From contig CATNVA010000018.1 in NCBI GenBank assembly GCA_951217055.1, positions 1,798,001 to 1,862,000 of the forward strand: a stretch of 64,000 nt of DNA, read 5' to 3'. The notes beneath the pieces are model-generated. The model searched no databases, was not told the DNA's origin, and worked only from the letters and a program-made list of their open reading frames with translations. Each line of letters starts with the position of its first letter. Position 1 is the first letter of the stretch. This stretch comes from Gerris lacustris (Eukaryota; Arthropoda; Insecta; Hemiptera; Gerridae). This document shows, in pieces, positions 1 to 9,990 of the stretch. Position numbers and translations under genes: made by a program.

Positions 1-690
1 ATTTTCCTGCGTGTGTCTGTCCGTCCTTCCTCTCGCGTGCTCTCACGGCTACACCTTTTCTTCCGATCACTTTGAAATTTAGCATGTATGTGTCTTGTAC
101 CTACCCACATATTTTAAAAATATAGCGACTTAAAAAAATATTTTTCAAAAAAAATTAAGATAAATAAACTTAAGGGTTACATTTTTTTTATTTTGTTTTG
201 ACACCGTGAGGGGTATCAAATGAAAGGGTACGTCGAGCTGATTACAAAAATATATAATTATTTGGTTATAACTTTGACAGGGCGAGCGTGGGCAAGTTTG
301 AAGAGGGTGTGAAACGTGTCCCCCCACTCTATCTCGCTTATGTGAAGTGCAAAAGTCTGAAAAAATTCCTGAACATTCTTCGACCAAAAGTAAAGATACC
401 TCTTCATGGAAATTTCGAAAAAAAATATTATTTTATTTTTTATTCACAAAATACGTTTTTTTATAACTATGGTCTTTTCGATGTATTTATGTGGTTGTAG
501 TCCGGTTCAGTGGCAAAAAAATACTTTATCAGAAGTTTGCGTGTGTCTTGAGAATATCAGACCCATAAGATAGTTCAAAGTAAGCTTTTTACCATTTTAA
601 AAAACACCATCAATAGGGTACTACTTAAACTATACGCAGCGTTGCCTACGGACCCTCGCTGTGTGCATACTAGCACACACTTGACCTGTT
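1..690 (+). repeat. Dispersed repeat family F1, copy 1 (5' end outside window)
   Basis: This block matches 22566-23253 (same strand) and 31556-32292 (opposite strand) almost along its whole length, including the GTCTGTCCGTCC tract, a block near GGGTATCAAATGAAAGG, and the end TGCCTACGGACCCT followed by a GTGTGTGC/GCACACAC hairpin and CTTGACCTGTT. The full copies start with AGGGTCCGTAGGC, which is the inverse of GCCTACGGACCCT near the other end. This is therefore a non-autonomous element with short inverted repeats. Small ORFs inside it are chance. The window begins about 35 bases into the element. Confidence 0.85.
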
Positions 691-890
691 AATTTTTTTA
701 CTTATTAAGTTAGCTGAACGCACCTACCGATCAAAAGCCAAACCTTTTTTCCATTCCTTTCCGAAACATTAGAGAAATGGAAGATTGTCGACAAACTGAT
801 ACTGCAAAAGAGGTCATATTACCGATGTTACTGAATGGATTGGAACGAAGGTTTGACTTTCGATCAGCAAATTCAACTAACCTAAATAAG
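691..890. other. Short unassigned spacer
   Basis: AT-rich sequence between the F1 repeat and the 3' tail of the LINE. I see no ORF, RNA gene or clear repeat in it. Confidence 0.4.
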
Positions 891-1077
891 TTGAATAGAA
901 TAGAATAGAAATATTTTTGTATATAAGCTTTTTAGCTTGTTACAATGAGTTGCTTACAAGATAATAATACATAATTATAACATTGGTTTCACCCGTACAA
1001 GGAACGAAATAAAAATAAAAGTAAACATCTAGTTTTTGTTGTGTCTCTACAATTTCATTTACAAAAATATATTACAA

Positions 1078-1300
1078 CAGTTTTTCTTCTATTTGATCAT
1101 AACAAAGAATCAAAATCAAAATTACTAAAAGATAAATCACAAAATATAAAATACAAACAGTTTTTCTTCTTTTTGATCATAACAAAGATTTAAAATCAAA
1201 TTAACTAAAAGATAAATCACAAAAAAATAAAATACAGTTAGTTTTTCATCTATTTAATCATAACATAGATACAAAATCTAAATAACTAATCAAAATAAAC
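1078..1300. repeat. Tandem repeat, ~80 bp unit, about 2.8 copies
   Basis: The phrase GTTTTTCTTCTATTTGATCA recurs at about 1079, 1159 and 1240, each followed by related AAAATCAAA and AGATAAATCAC blocks. The array lies in what should be the 3' untranslated part of the minus-strand LINE, so it is probably part of that element and not a separate satellite. Confidence 0.75.
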
Positions 1301-1395
1301 ATGCTGCATTAGTCAAAACAAAACGTCGAAAAACTAAGATTATTATATATATTCTAAATCCCGCCGCCAATGGTTGGTTTACCATTCTCTTATAA

Positions 1396-2150
1396 TTAGA
1401 GGATATTCCACCAAGTGGTGGTATCGGTATCCTGGTTTGACTCGCTTATTAACTGGCTTGGGATAAATTGGTCTCTAAGGATCTTGTAGCTAGGACATCT
1501 TAACATTAAATGAGCTAGATCTTCTGGTTCCTGAACCTGACAAATTGAGCACAGATCATTAGTTTTAATTCGATAACTAATACCCTTCATAGTAATTGTT
1601 AGATTGTTGTGCCCAGAAGTACGTAATTGTACTAAAAGTTTCATATAGTTGTAAGGCAGGCCCATGTTCAGATAATTAGTATTTTGATTGTGTGAACAGT
1701 TTATAACATTGAAGATCAAGTTCCTCAGCCCGTCTTTGATCTTCGCTCTTAAGAGTCTTTTCGAATCTGTCTAAAATAGTCCGTTTCGCACGAGTGTCGA
1801 TCGGGCTATTAAGGATATCTGTGTCGATGTCGATTCGGCAAAGCGATTTTTTTAATTGAGTAAACCAATTTAATTTTTGATTGTTTGACGGAACTGAATC
1901 TAAATATTTGAGCCTATTTTAACAAACTTTCAAAATATGATTTTCTTCTAAGGAATGAATGTGGGTTACCCAGTTAATACTCAACTTCAATACTAGTACC
2001 GAGACATGTGTTATGTTCAATTCAGATTGAATGTCATAGTGGGGCACGTTTTTCATTAGTGAGAAGTAAGTTTTAAAAAAGTAGTTTTGTGCTATTTCAA
2101 GGTCTTCAAAGTAGCGCAGTGACCACACCTGGGCACCGCAAGTTAAAGAT
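1396..2150 (-). pseudogene. LINE C-terminal region after reverse transcriptase
   Basis: Two minus-strand pieces (1919-2128 and 1396-1719) continue the LINE polyprotein in different frames. The first has the usual post-polymerase look with VWSLRYFEDLEIAQ, and the second ends in a zinc-finger-like pattern CSICQVQEPEDLAHLMLRCP, a Cys-x2-Cys...His...Cys arrangement common at the C-terminus of LINE ORF2 proteins. At least one frameshift and one stop separate the two. It is non-functional as it stands. Assignment to LINE ORF2 is strong; the exact clade is not resolved. Confidence 0.75.
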
Positions 2151-2152
2151 GA

Positions 2153-3290
2153 TCAAGCACACGCATTAAGTGCGGCTTGAAAGCAATTATTTTTTGCTCT
2201 GGCTAGAGTTTCTCTTTGCACTCCCCCTACAGCTCGACATCGGCTTACTGCTTGTTTAGTCGCTGCTTCAAACAAACCTTTCCTTGAAAAACACACTCCT
2301 AAGTAGTTAAACTGTTTAACCTCGTCCATGATATTTCCGCGATAGAACATCTTTTGAGTTTTGTTAGATAGTTTTCCTTTACTAAATTTTAAAACTTTAG
2401 TTTTAGCTAGATTGACTTGTAAACATTTCTGCTCACAATATTCAGCTGGGATATTTAATTTTTTGTTCATATCATGTTCGGAGTCGGACAGAAGGATCAA
2501 ATAATTGGCAAAAAGCAATAATATTACATCTACAAGTCCGTCTATACTTACGCCCCGCACACCCTTAGCAAAACAATAGCTCCATGTCTGAGATTAGAAG
2601 GTTAAATAGCAGGGGGGACACTATTTCTCCTTGTACAAGGCCTTTAGTAATATGTAGGGGTCCAGTAAATTCGTTATTAAATTTGATCTTAGTTTGTGCG
2701 CGATTGTAGAGACTCTTAATGAGAGACAATATTTTCTGGGATACACCTAAGTCAAATAATTTACTGTACAAGGTATAATGATGCACACTGTCGAAGGCCT
2801 TTTGAAAATCAATAAATGTTGCTATATTTTTTTTCTTTTAGGGAGCCTAAGATTAGGATGGTTCTGTATGATTGTGTTTAAAATAAAAATGTTATCAATA
2901 CAGCTTTTCCCTCTTCTGAAACCTGCCTGAATATCAGGTATTAAGTGATGGCATTCGGCCCATTGTTGCAAACGACTGTTTATTACAGCGAAAAATAATT
3001 TCTCGATGCAGTTAGTCAGAGATATACCTCGGTCCCTCGGTAGTTATTTGGGTCGTCGTTGTCTCCTTTTTTAAATATTGGAGTTGTTATCGCAGTTGAC
3101 AATTCCAAAGGGACGATGCCAGACTCCAAAATTTTGTTGAATAAAGCTCTAAGGTATAAAATCCAATTGTCAGGCAGGTGTATAAAAAATTCGTAACTTA
3201 TTTCATCAGATCCGGGGGCTTTATTATTTTTTGAGTTACTTATGACTTTCAAGATTTCATCGGTTGTAATAGTTTCATCCAAGCAATTAC
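2153..3290 (-). pseudogene. LINE reverse transcriptase domain, broken
   Basis: Minus-strand fragments 3016-3282, about 2790-3010, 2565-2786 and 2153-2560 together cover the fingers and palm of a non-LTR reverse transcriptase. Visible motifs in order are NNKAPGSDEISYEF, IFKKGDNDDPNNYRG, a QAGFRRGKSC-like block near 2900-2950, IDFQKAFDSV carrying the first catalytic aspartate (about 2790), KGLVQGEIVSPLLFNL, and LLLFANYLILLSDSEHD. In the last motif the usual Tyr/Phe-Ala-Asp-Asp box has become Phe-Ala-Asn-Tyr, so both catalytic aspartates of the box are lost. Several frameshifts are present. The protein would not be active. Confidence 0.85.
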
Positions 3291-3372
3291 TTGTTTGATT
3301 TATGATTTCAGTTCCTGATAAGTATTCTTGTGATGCAAGAGGTATTTCGGTATTTAGTCACTCTAACCACCT

Positions 3373-3930
3373 CTAACCACCTCTAACAAATAACTTATTA
3401 CTATCCATGAATTCCAGCATCCTTGTTCCACTAGCGTTTCTTCTTCCGTATCCATAACTTCCAAATGATTCAAACCCGTCGTCTTGGTTTCCCACTTTGG
3501 AGTTCATGTCGCCAATAATAAAGTTGTACCTGCAGTCGTCCTCGTCTAGTGCTTGTTGCAATAATCCGTAGAACTCGTCTATCTCCTCTTCATCTGCGTC
3601 TGAAGTAGGGGCGTAAACCTGAATAATTTGCATTCTTCCGCCTCCTTTATTTTTCTTTAATTTCCAAATTATCTTGCTGATTCTATGTGTATAAGATTTA
3701 TACGAGCGAATATTCTTCTGACTACGCTTATCGATTAAGAAGCCGGTTCCACCATGAGGCCCTGCACCGTTGAAGTAGAGTTCTCTATCATCACCTATAT
3801 CCATTAGCTGCTCTTCATCTCTCCTGACTTCGCTTAGCCCAATAATATCCCAATCAACGTTCTTGGTTTGATCAAGTAACTGGTATAATGCAATATTGCT
3901 TCTTAATGATCGACAATTATATGTATACAA
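3373..3930 (-). pseudogene. LINE endonuclease domain, C-terminally truncated
   Basis: The 185-codon minus-strand ORF carries the exonuclease-endonuclease-phosphatase fold motifs of LINE endonucleases: YNCRSLR at residues 3-9, GLSEVRR with the metal-binding glutamate near residue 34, HGGTGFLI, VYAPTSDADEEE, IIGDMNSKVG and YGYGRRNASGTRMLEF. The family normally continues to an SDH-type motif, which is absent. The frame stops within a CCTCTAACCA tandem stretch at 3360-3387 and the sequence then jumps to the region just before the reverse transcriptase. The motif set resembles RTE/CFDP2-type endonucleases. It would nick target DNA in an intact element; here it is truncated. Confidence 0.85.
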
Positions 3931-4011
3931 TATTATGCTATTTGTGTTCCATGTATTATTTGCCTGTTCTTTGTTAGGGATTTGTCCGTTTATCTGTTCA
4001 TTATTTAATTG

Positions 4012-4461
4012 CTATGAAGTGGCATTTTTCTCAATTACACATTGCTTTGAGGTACCTTGATTATCCTTAAACTTGTCTTCCAGATTCCCTCTTTCAAAAA
4101 AACTTCTTATATGTTTTTGTTCTGGTTTATTAACTGTATTCTTCCTCTGAGTTTTATTTTGGTTTGGAGATTTAGTCTCTTCTAATGGACGTTTATGACG
4201 AATGTTCTCGCTTTCTTTCACCGTTCTCTCTTTTATAATTAATTTATCATGCTTCATGATTGCGAATTTTCCGGCACTCCTCGCTTTATGAAGGTCAAGT
4301 AATAGTATTTTCCTTGTTTCTCTTACTTCTCTTGTGTAATCTTCTTCCAGAAATACGTCCGTTCCTTTCACAAGAGATTTCTTATTCATTATTTCTATTT
4401 CATTTTTGTATGCGATTAAGCTTACACATATAGGTCTGTTTTCATTTTCATATCTTCCCAA
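4012..4461 (-). pseudogene. LINE ORF1-like protein, C-terminal part
   Basis: This 149-codon minus-strand ORF resembles the nucleic-acid-binding ORF1 proteins found upstream of insect LINE endonucleases. The pattern VKGTDVFLEEDYTREVRETR followed by AGKFAIMKHDKLIIKE matches the layout of the ORF at 37286-37750 (LKGTQMYIQRDFSPAFRYRR) and of the broken ORF near 49690-49760 (ARENGKFAIIRYDKLII). A lysine-rich, low-complexity tail follows. The N-terminal part is missing or diverged. Assignment rests on this pattern and on position just upstream of the endonuclease. Confidence 0.65.
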
Positions 4462-4499
4462 TCTTTTAATATGAAGTTTTCTATTATCTGATAATTAAA

Positions 4500-5280
4500 T
4501 CTTCCGTTCGTTTTCTTTTTTCTATTTATTAATTTTCTATGACGTTGGGCAAATAGACAAAGTTGGAATTTGAAGGGTTCATTGAATTTTTCTTTTTTGC
4601 AAAGTCTTAGAGATTTAAATTTAAAGGTTAATCATGTGATTTAAGTTTGACCATACTACTATATTCGACAATTAATTCAACAATTTAAAACAGCAAAATA
4701 ATGTAATTATGTAATGTGTAATAATGTGTGTGTGTTATTGTTGTTGTAATGTTGGCAATAACAGTTTATACTATTATATCTCTATCTAATGACATTATTT
4801 TAGTTTAATAAGTAATGTTTATTAAATAAACGTTTGAAGAATAAAATAATTTGTTAATATTTGTTAATTCTGTTAAATAAGTTCAATGAATGGTAGATCT
4901 TTAATTAAAAAAATAGCGGAGGCACTGGCTACACTGCAGTGTCATGTAAACATCCATATTATTATTATTGAAGTCATTCTAGATTAGACTAGCTACTTTA
5001 CTTGATTTATCCTAGTTACTTCTTTTCTTCTTATCAATAGAAGATATCTTTAATACTTTTAGTAATTTTTTAGTAAAAATATTTTATTTTGCGTGCATTA
5101 TTCATTCAGAAGTTGTGTGTGTTTTGTATTTTTTTTGTTATAGCTTCAGTTTGCTATTCACTTATTGTAATTATTCCCAAAATAATTTATGAACATTAAT
5201 TTTAGTTAATACATATGTTATTATCTTATTAATATGACACATAGTAATTAACTATGTTATATTAATAAAGATAGTATTTT
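4500..5280. other. AT-rich stretch without recognisable genes
   Basis: Very AT-rich DNA with no ORF of note and no clear repeat structure that I can identify. It may contain the 5' untranslated part of the LINE on its left edge. Confidence 0.4.
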
Positions 5281-5289
5281 AGCAGTTTC

Positions 5290-5500
5290 ATTTTTCTGCC
5301 GCCCTTAGATAAAATATTGTATGCAATAAGGCAGCAAAAGAAACATTTCTGCCTCGTTTATTCATTGCCTGCCTCGGCTTTACCTCGGCAGTCAAATAGA
5401 TAAGTTACCTGCCTCGGCTTCCCCACGACAGTTAATTATGATAGCCTGTCCTCGCCTTCGGCTCGGAGGCTACTCTAATCACTCGTCAATAAAATTCCAT
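5290..5500. repeat. GC-rich short-palindrome cluster (family F7, copy 1)
   Basis: Several degenerate units built on TGCCTCGGCTT and CCTCGCCTTCGGCTCGG follow each other between AT-rich flanks. Each unit can fold on itself because CTCGGC and GCCGAG are both present. The flank AGATAAAATATTGTATG at 5302 is the inverse of CATACAATATTTTATCT at about 20374-20390, and that site borders a similar cluster at 20195-20350. The two loci are therefore inverted copies of one element family. Confidence 0.65.
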
Positions 5501-5870
5501 TTTGCTGCCTAGTTACATAAATAACTATTTTCTTCTCTCTTCGTCAATACGTAAGATAAAACAAAAATAGAAATATCCTTCAAAAGACAAAATCATAGAA
5601 ATATCCTTAAATAAAATACAAATTTCTCGCTCATTACTTTAAAGAAAAAAAAAATTAATCAAATAATTAGTAGTATACATAAACGTATAGAAATGCGTAA
5701 AATAAAAAACTTACTTATCTCTGAAAGCGAGGTCAGCGATGAATGCTGACGTACGAGAAATTGTTTATTAAATTTATATTTCTTTACAAGGGTACAAACA
5801 TTCGTGGAGTGACGTAAAATATCTAACAATAGTCAAGAATTAACATTATCATAGCAATTAATATGTGGAA
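5501..5870. other. AT-rich stretch, nothing identified
   Basis: No ORF, RNA gene or repeat that I can support. Confidence 0.35.
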
Positions 5871-5872
5871 TC

Positions 5873-6165
5873 TTATTTTATTGACATCAAAGAATAGAAA
5901 AAAAATAATATTAAAATTGGTGCACGCTGTTGAAGATGAGATAGCCTGGACGACAGCGACATGAGATCCAAAGTTGTCATGCGAGCGTGTAGGTCCTCAG
6001 AATCTAGAGGACGGCAGAGCCGCCTCAGATCTGAAACATCGTGAATCGATTTCACTAGCATCGTGATCCGTAGTTTTCATTGTAAAATCTCTCTCCACAC
6101 AAGAGCCATGGCCACTGTCTGCTATTTCATTGTCCCGCCGGTGTTCATAGTACTTCTGAAAACTC
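5873..6165 (-). CDS. Candidate 3' terminal exon of an unidentified gene
   Basis: On the minus strand a pyrimidine-rich stretch ending in TTTTCAG (about 6158) precedes a GC-richer segment that is open for 53 codons (starting KYYEHRRDNEIADSG, ending EAALPSSRF) and then stops near 5997. A canonical AATAAA (plus-strand TTTATT at 5877-5882) follows. Acceptor, open frame and polyadenylation signal together suggest a last coding exon. I do not recognise the protein. A second open frame (MLVKSIHDVSD...) covers the same bases, so the reading frame is uncertain. No upstream exon is evident, and it may be a retrocopy or chance. Confidence 0.3.
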
Positions 6166-6317
6166 ACAAAATCATGTATTAGTAAAGTATTAAAAATACA
6201 GAACAGCAAGTAGGAGGAAAAAACAAACAACTGCCTCGCTGCCGATTTACTGACGACTTAGTGTAACAGACACTTATAGTGACATTTATTAAACCAGTTG
6301 TTATTAAATCATTACAA

Positions 6318-6503
6318 TTTTTAAGATTTTGGTAGTTTTCATACTACGGAAAGTTAAATTTTAATTTAAATCAAATTATAATTATTATTAACTACGGGAA
6401 ACAGACAGTGAAAAATACACTCCAGCGCCGGGATCCCGGCGCTGGAGTGTATTTTTCACTGTCTGTTTCCCGTAGTTAATAATAATTATAATTTGATTTA
6501 AAT
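6318..6503. repeat. Perfect 140-bp hairpin with shared left flank, copy 1
   Basis: Bases 6364-6433 are the exact reverse complement of 6434-6503, with no loop: the centre is GGGATCCC inside CGCCGGGATCCCGGCG. The 46 bases to the left (from TTTTTAAG at 6318) are also shared, nearly identically, with the second copy at 36818-37002. The arms change from GC-rich at the tip (CTCCAGCGCCGGG) to AT-rich at the base. No coding capacity. It could be a foldback-type mobile element or an inverted-repeat terminus of one. Confidence 0.9.
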
Positions 6504-6566
6504 AATTACCTATTCATAGGGCGGAAGTTTTAGTAAACTTGGCTGAAAGTGAAGAAACATGTTTAT

Positions 6567-6659
6567 TGTTGACATTTATGTGAGTATACTAGACCAATCT
6601 TACTTTTATCGTATAAAATAAAGCAAGATTGGTTTAGTATACCCACCTAAATGTCAACA
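6567..6659. repeat. Second hairpin, ~43-bp imperfect arms
   Basis: TGTTGACATTTATGTGAGTA at 6567 pairs with its near-complement ending at 6659, and the arms continue through AGACCAATCTTACTTT with a few mismatches around a short CGTA loop. Further GTTTATT/ACATG sequence flanks both arms. It lies only 64 bases from the perfect hairpin but does not share sequence with it and is not present beside the second hairpin copy. Confidence 0.8.
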
Positions 6660-6684
6660 TTAGAGAGAATTAACATGTTTATTT

Positions 6685-7395
6685 TTGGAACGAAGTCCCT
6701 TATGGCATGTTCTAGAGCCCGAGAGTGAATCCGAAAAAAACGACCTACCGTCCAAAACGACCACGAAATCTACCGATGACGATAACTTGAGTAAAAGATC
6801 ACTAAAATTTTGTATACACATGTTCATTTTACCAATGCCCAGGCTGAGTTCGTTGGAAACCGTTATCCGCTCACGCGCAACTCTTGTTACGTTTATTCCG
6901 TTATGTCACGGCTCAGCAGGAAGGGAGGGGGGTTCGCAGGTGAAAAGGGACCACGGTAAGTGGAGGAGCGGGGATAATGGAGAAATGGGTGAGGATAGAT
7001 CAGGAAGAAGAACAATACAGCGCCACCTCGTCTAGAGCAAGGGAAGAAGATGGAAGACGGACGAGGAAATCCCTCCAGGGTAAGTATCGGTGGGTGTGTG
7101 TGTGGGATGGTTGTGGGTGAGAGAAACGGTAGGTGAGTGTGGATAGGGAAGTGTGGGTAGGTTCAAGTGTGGGGTATCTAAGATAAGAATAAAAAAAACA
7201 GGGATAGAGAGAGGGATGGGTGCTTATAGGTCTAGGAGGTGGAGACGGTACTCTTCGAGAAGGTAGGATGATCTTAATTATTAATTCAGCACGATCTCTA
7301 TCCCTCCGACGAGTCAGTCTACTGGATCCCAATAGCCGTATATCCTTAATATAACTCTAGTCCTCCAGACCAATATACATCGATGCAACAGGGTG
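6685..7395 (+). other. GC-richer segment with donor-like sites and a repeat fragment
   Basis: This stretch is richer in G and C than its surroundings. Bases 6775-6890 match the dispersed repeat at 57795-57915 (CGATAACTTGAGTAAAAG, then TTTGTATACA, then AGGCTGAGTTCGTTGGA). Downstream there are two strong 5' splice-site-like sequences, CCAGGGTAAGTATC near 7080 and CAACAGGGTGAGTAAT near 7390. A 116-codon ORF begins at 6685, but I do not recognise it and much of it is repeat-derived. It may be an untranslated or non-coding exon region, or coincidence. Confidence 0.25.
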
Positions 7396-8010
7396 AGTAA
7401 TAACTTAAGTTCATACACATTAAATAACAATTTTGTAACGGGCCCAGATGTATTTAACATAACGATAAACTCCAAATCCCAAACAATGATTCAATACATA
7501 TACGTCCCTCAGAACAACAAAAAAACACATCGGTAAGATCGCGACAATCAGCGACCACCTAATAATTAATAAGATTTATGTGGGAACAACCCATAGAAAT
7601 TTAACAATCTCAGTTATTCAAAATTAAATGTTGAGGGTAGCGATAAATTAAACAGAATAATTATAAACATAGTAGTAACCATAACAAATAAACAATTAGA
7701 CTAATAATACATAACCTTCCATTAGTATATCCCCAAATAGAACAACCAAAAGTTAAATAAATTAACAATATTCATATATATCTATCTCATTCCTAGCAAC
7801 ATATGGTAAATGGCCCTATACTATATCCTAAATAAACTCAAACTATAAGTAACAATCAAACTATAAACACCAGAACCCATAAACAATTTCTAATTAATAA
7901 CATCAAATTATTAATAATCTAATTAGAAGATCAAATCAGATATCGTGTCATACATAGACCAGAAAGTATAAAATGGTTATAAAAAAAATTAATTTAATGA
8001 CATAAAACAA
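7396..8010. other. Strand-asymmetric A- and C-rich stretch
   Basis: The plus strand is clearly richer in A than T and richer in C than G over about 600 bases, unlike the more balanced neighbours. No protein motif could be read in any frame. Possible explanations are untranslated retroelement sequence or an insertion of other origin. Confidence 0.4.
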
Positions 8011-8246
8011 AATAGTTAATCTTAATGTAAATAATTAATTACCGAAATCTCGAGATTAATTAGCTCGGGTAATTTCATATGCTTCAAGATTTTCCCAACT
8101 GGACAATCCCCAGTATCAATCCTAAATTTAAAACCTAAGAAAACAACCCAGTATTTAACACCTCTATAAAAAAAATAAAATAAATCAAGAGATAAAGTCT
8201 GGTACATTAGTATCGAGGTTTACGACCTCAAGTTAACTTTTAGTTA

Positions 8247-8294
8247 CTTATTTACTTGGGTACATACCAACAAGTATGTACCCAAGTAAATAAG
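8247..8294. repeat. Perfect 21-bp inverted repeat with 6-base loop
   Basis: CTTATTTACTTGGGTACATA(C) at 8247-8267 is exactly complementary to 8274-8294, around a CAACAA loop. The arm motif TACCCAAGTAAATAAG recurs at 8460-8476, where a similar ACATAGGGG.AGAGTTTA block also follows, and again as TATGTACCCAAGTAAACAAG at about 20935. The motif therefore belongs to a dispersed element. Confidence 0.8.
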
Positions 8295-9204
8295 GTGACA
8301 TAGGGGAAAGAGTTTACCAGGGTACATACCATATATATTTAAAAATATGGGGAAATAAAATAAAATAAATTAGTAGACAAACTTAATGGGGACGTTGAAA
8401 AGCACTGGGGCTTTTGTATGGGGTTATGAAGGGGGTAGAAAAGAAATAAAAGAAGGGTGTACCCAAGTAAATAAGACGATATAGGGGCAGGAGTTTAGTT
8501 AGGTACATACCCAGGACAAGTATTTTATTTTATTTATTTTTTAATATGAGCAAAGTATTGACAGAAATGACAATGACATTTCAAATAAATAATTTTTATA
8601 TCATAATTCATTCTTGAATAAAATAAAATCTGAAAAGTTGGAAAAAAGTACAATTACAAAGAAAAGTCATGGATAAAACCTCAGAGGCATTAATATGAAA
8701 CAAGCCATATTACTGAATGAAAGCATGCGACGAAATAGCAGATGTTTCAATGCTTCCAGCGTAAGTAAAATTATAGCGTTCCTTTTATATATTTATTTAT
8801 ATATATTTCACAAATTGGAGCAATAAAGAAAGATTTAGAATTTAGAAATTTTGTACAATGTACATTGGGACAAAGGAATACCACACTTCTGTAATTTAAA
8901 GTGACAAATCTGTTAGCCTAACAATCAAATAAGACAAAGAGACATTTAGTGCAATGTATTTTGGGACAAAGGAACATCACACTTATGTAACAAAAAGTGA
9001 CAAAATCCATTAGTCCAATCATTAAGTTAGACAAAGGGACCTTTAGTCAATGTATTTTGGGATCAGCGATTTTCTTTGGTGAAGGAAATTGAAATAAGAC
9101 AATTTTTTTAATCTTTGGAAAGAAATATGCGGGAAAGGTGATGATTGATTAGGAAAGAAAATAAAGGTGGGAGAAAGATGACGATTAACGATGTTATATA
9201 TATA
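8295..9204. other. AT-rich stretch with repeat fragments
   Basis: Holds the second TACCCAAGTAAATAAG copy (8460) and a loose duplication at 8860-9060, where 'TGTACATTGGGACAAAGGAATA' type phrases recur three times (about 8860, 8955 and 9045; similar phrases at about 34220). No gene recognised. Confidence 0.4.
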
Positions 9205-9799
9205 CACTGAGAAAAAAGTGGGATGAAAATGCAAAAACTAAATATAGTCAATGCAGATTTGGTCACCGCAAAGTCAAATGCAATTGAAGCAACTGCATTT
9301 GGTTTGCGCCAATTATTTTTCATTTGTTTTTGTGGTTACTGCAATAAGTAGGGTTAAGTTACGCCGGTTTAGTATCCCCAATTATAAATTAGTTGTGGAT
9401 ACTTATTTATAATTGTTGTTACTATTTTTTGTTTTATTTGTAGTTGCGGTAAATAAGTGAATCTTGAAAATCTTAACGTTGTAACCGCATCTAATGAATT
9501 AGTTGAGGGCTGAAGTATCTGAGACTAACTTTGGTGATTACAGTTGCCCCAACTATATATTTGGATTTTACATAAACTAAGTTGACAACGCATGACTTTT
9601 AAAATAAAAGATGATTACATATTATTAGAATAAAATTCATTTTTTACTTTAGATCTACAGAAAATATTTATATGTATTTTAAATTTTTAATAATAAAATT
9701 AAAATATTTTATTATTATTAGTATTACCCCAATTTTTTATGTTTAATCTTTATCTTTTTGTGCAAGCATACCGGGCCGCGCCGATAGGGGGTGCAGAGA

Positions 9800-9990
9800 A
9801 GAATTTGTAATCGATTATTCCTAATAGAATTAAATCTAATCATTAGATTATCATCATCGGTTGGAATCAAACTTTGATTCGATTAATGATTAAAATCGAA
9901 TCAATTTAACGTTTAACAAAAATTAACATTTTCAAATTAATATGTATGTTTTATAATGTAATTTTGACCTAATCATTAATCGATAGATGT
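9800..9990. repeat. Stretch dense in AATCGATT/ATTAATGATT motifs
   Basis: The short words AATCGATTA, AATCATTAGATT, GATTAATGATT and AATCGAATCAA follow each other after GGGGGTGCAGAGAAGAATT at about 9786. The pattern is quasi-palindromic and unlike the GTAACTATA blocks around it, so it is probably a fragment of another DNA transposon end. No coding content. Confidence 0.4.

Larger units (their letters stand above)
891..4495 (-). mobile_element. Degenerate endonuclease-type non-LTR retrotransposon (LINE)
   Basis: On the minus strand, reading from about 4495 down to 891, there are in order an ORF1-like RNA-binding protein, an apurinic-type endonuclease, a reverse transcriptase and a C-terminal cysteine/histidine region. 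The end at 891-912 is a run of GAATA units on the plus strand, that is a (TTCTA)n tail on the element strand, the usual 3' end of many insect LINEs. The copy is broken by stops, frameshifts and a deletion that removes the last part of the endonuclease. The endonuclease resembles the RTE/CFDP2-like group; the clade of the reverse transcriptase is uncertain. Confidence 0.8.

Noticed and set aside
288..500. 70-codon ORF and its counterpart at 22871-23062
   Set aside because: They lie in the same place in two F1 copies but differ by frameshifts, so they are chance ORFs in a non-coding repeat.
5290..5500. Bacterial-type repeat or CRISPR array
   Set aside because: Units are degenerate, spacers are AT-rich and unequal, no cas-like genes, and the context is eukaryotic.
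7396..8010. Mitochondrial insert (NUMT)
   Set aside because: I could not read any mitochondrial protein or tRNA in it; the skew alone is not enough.
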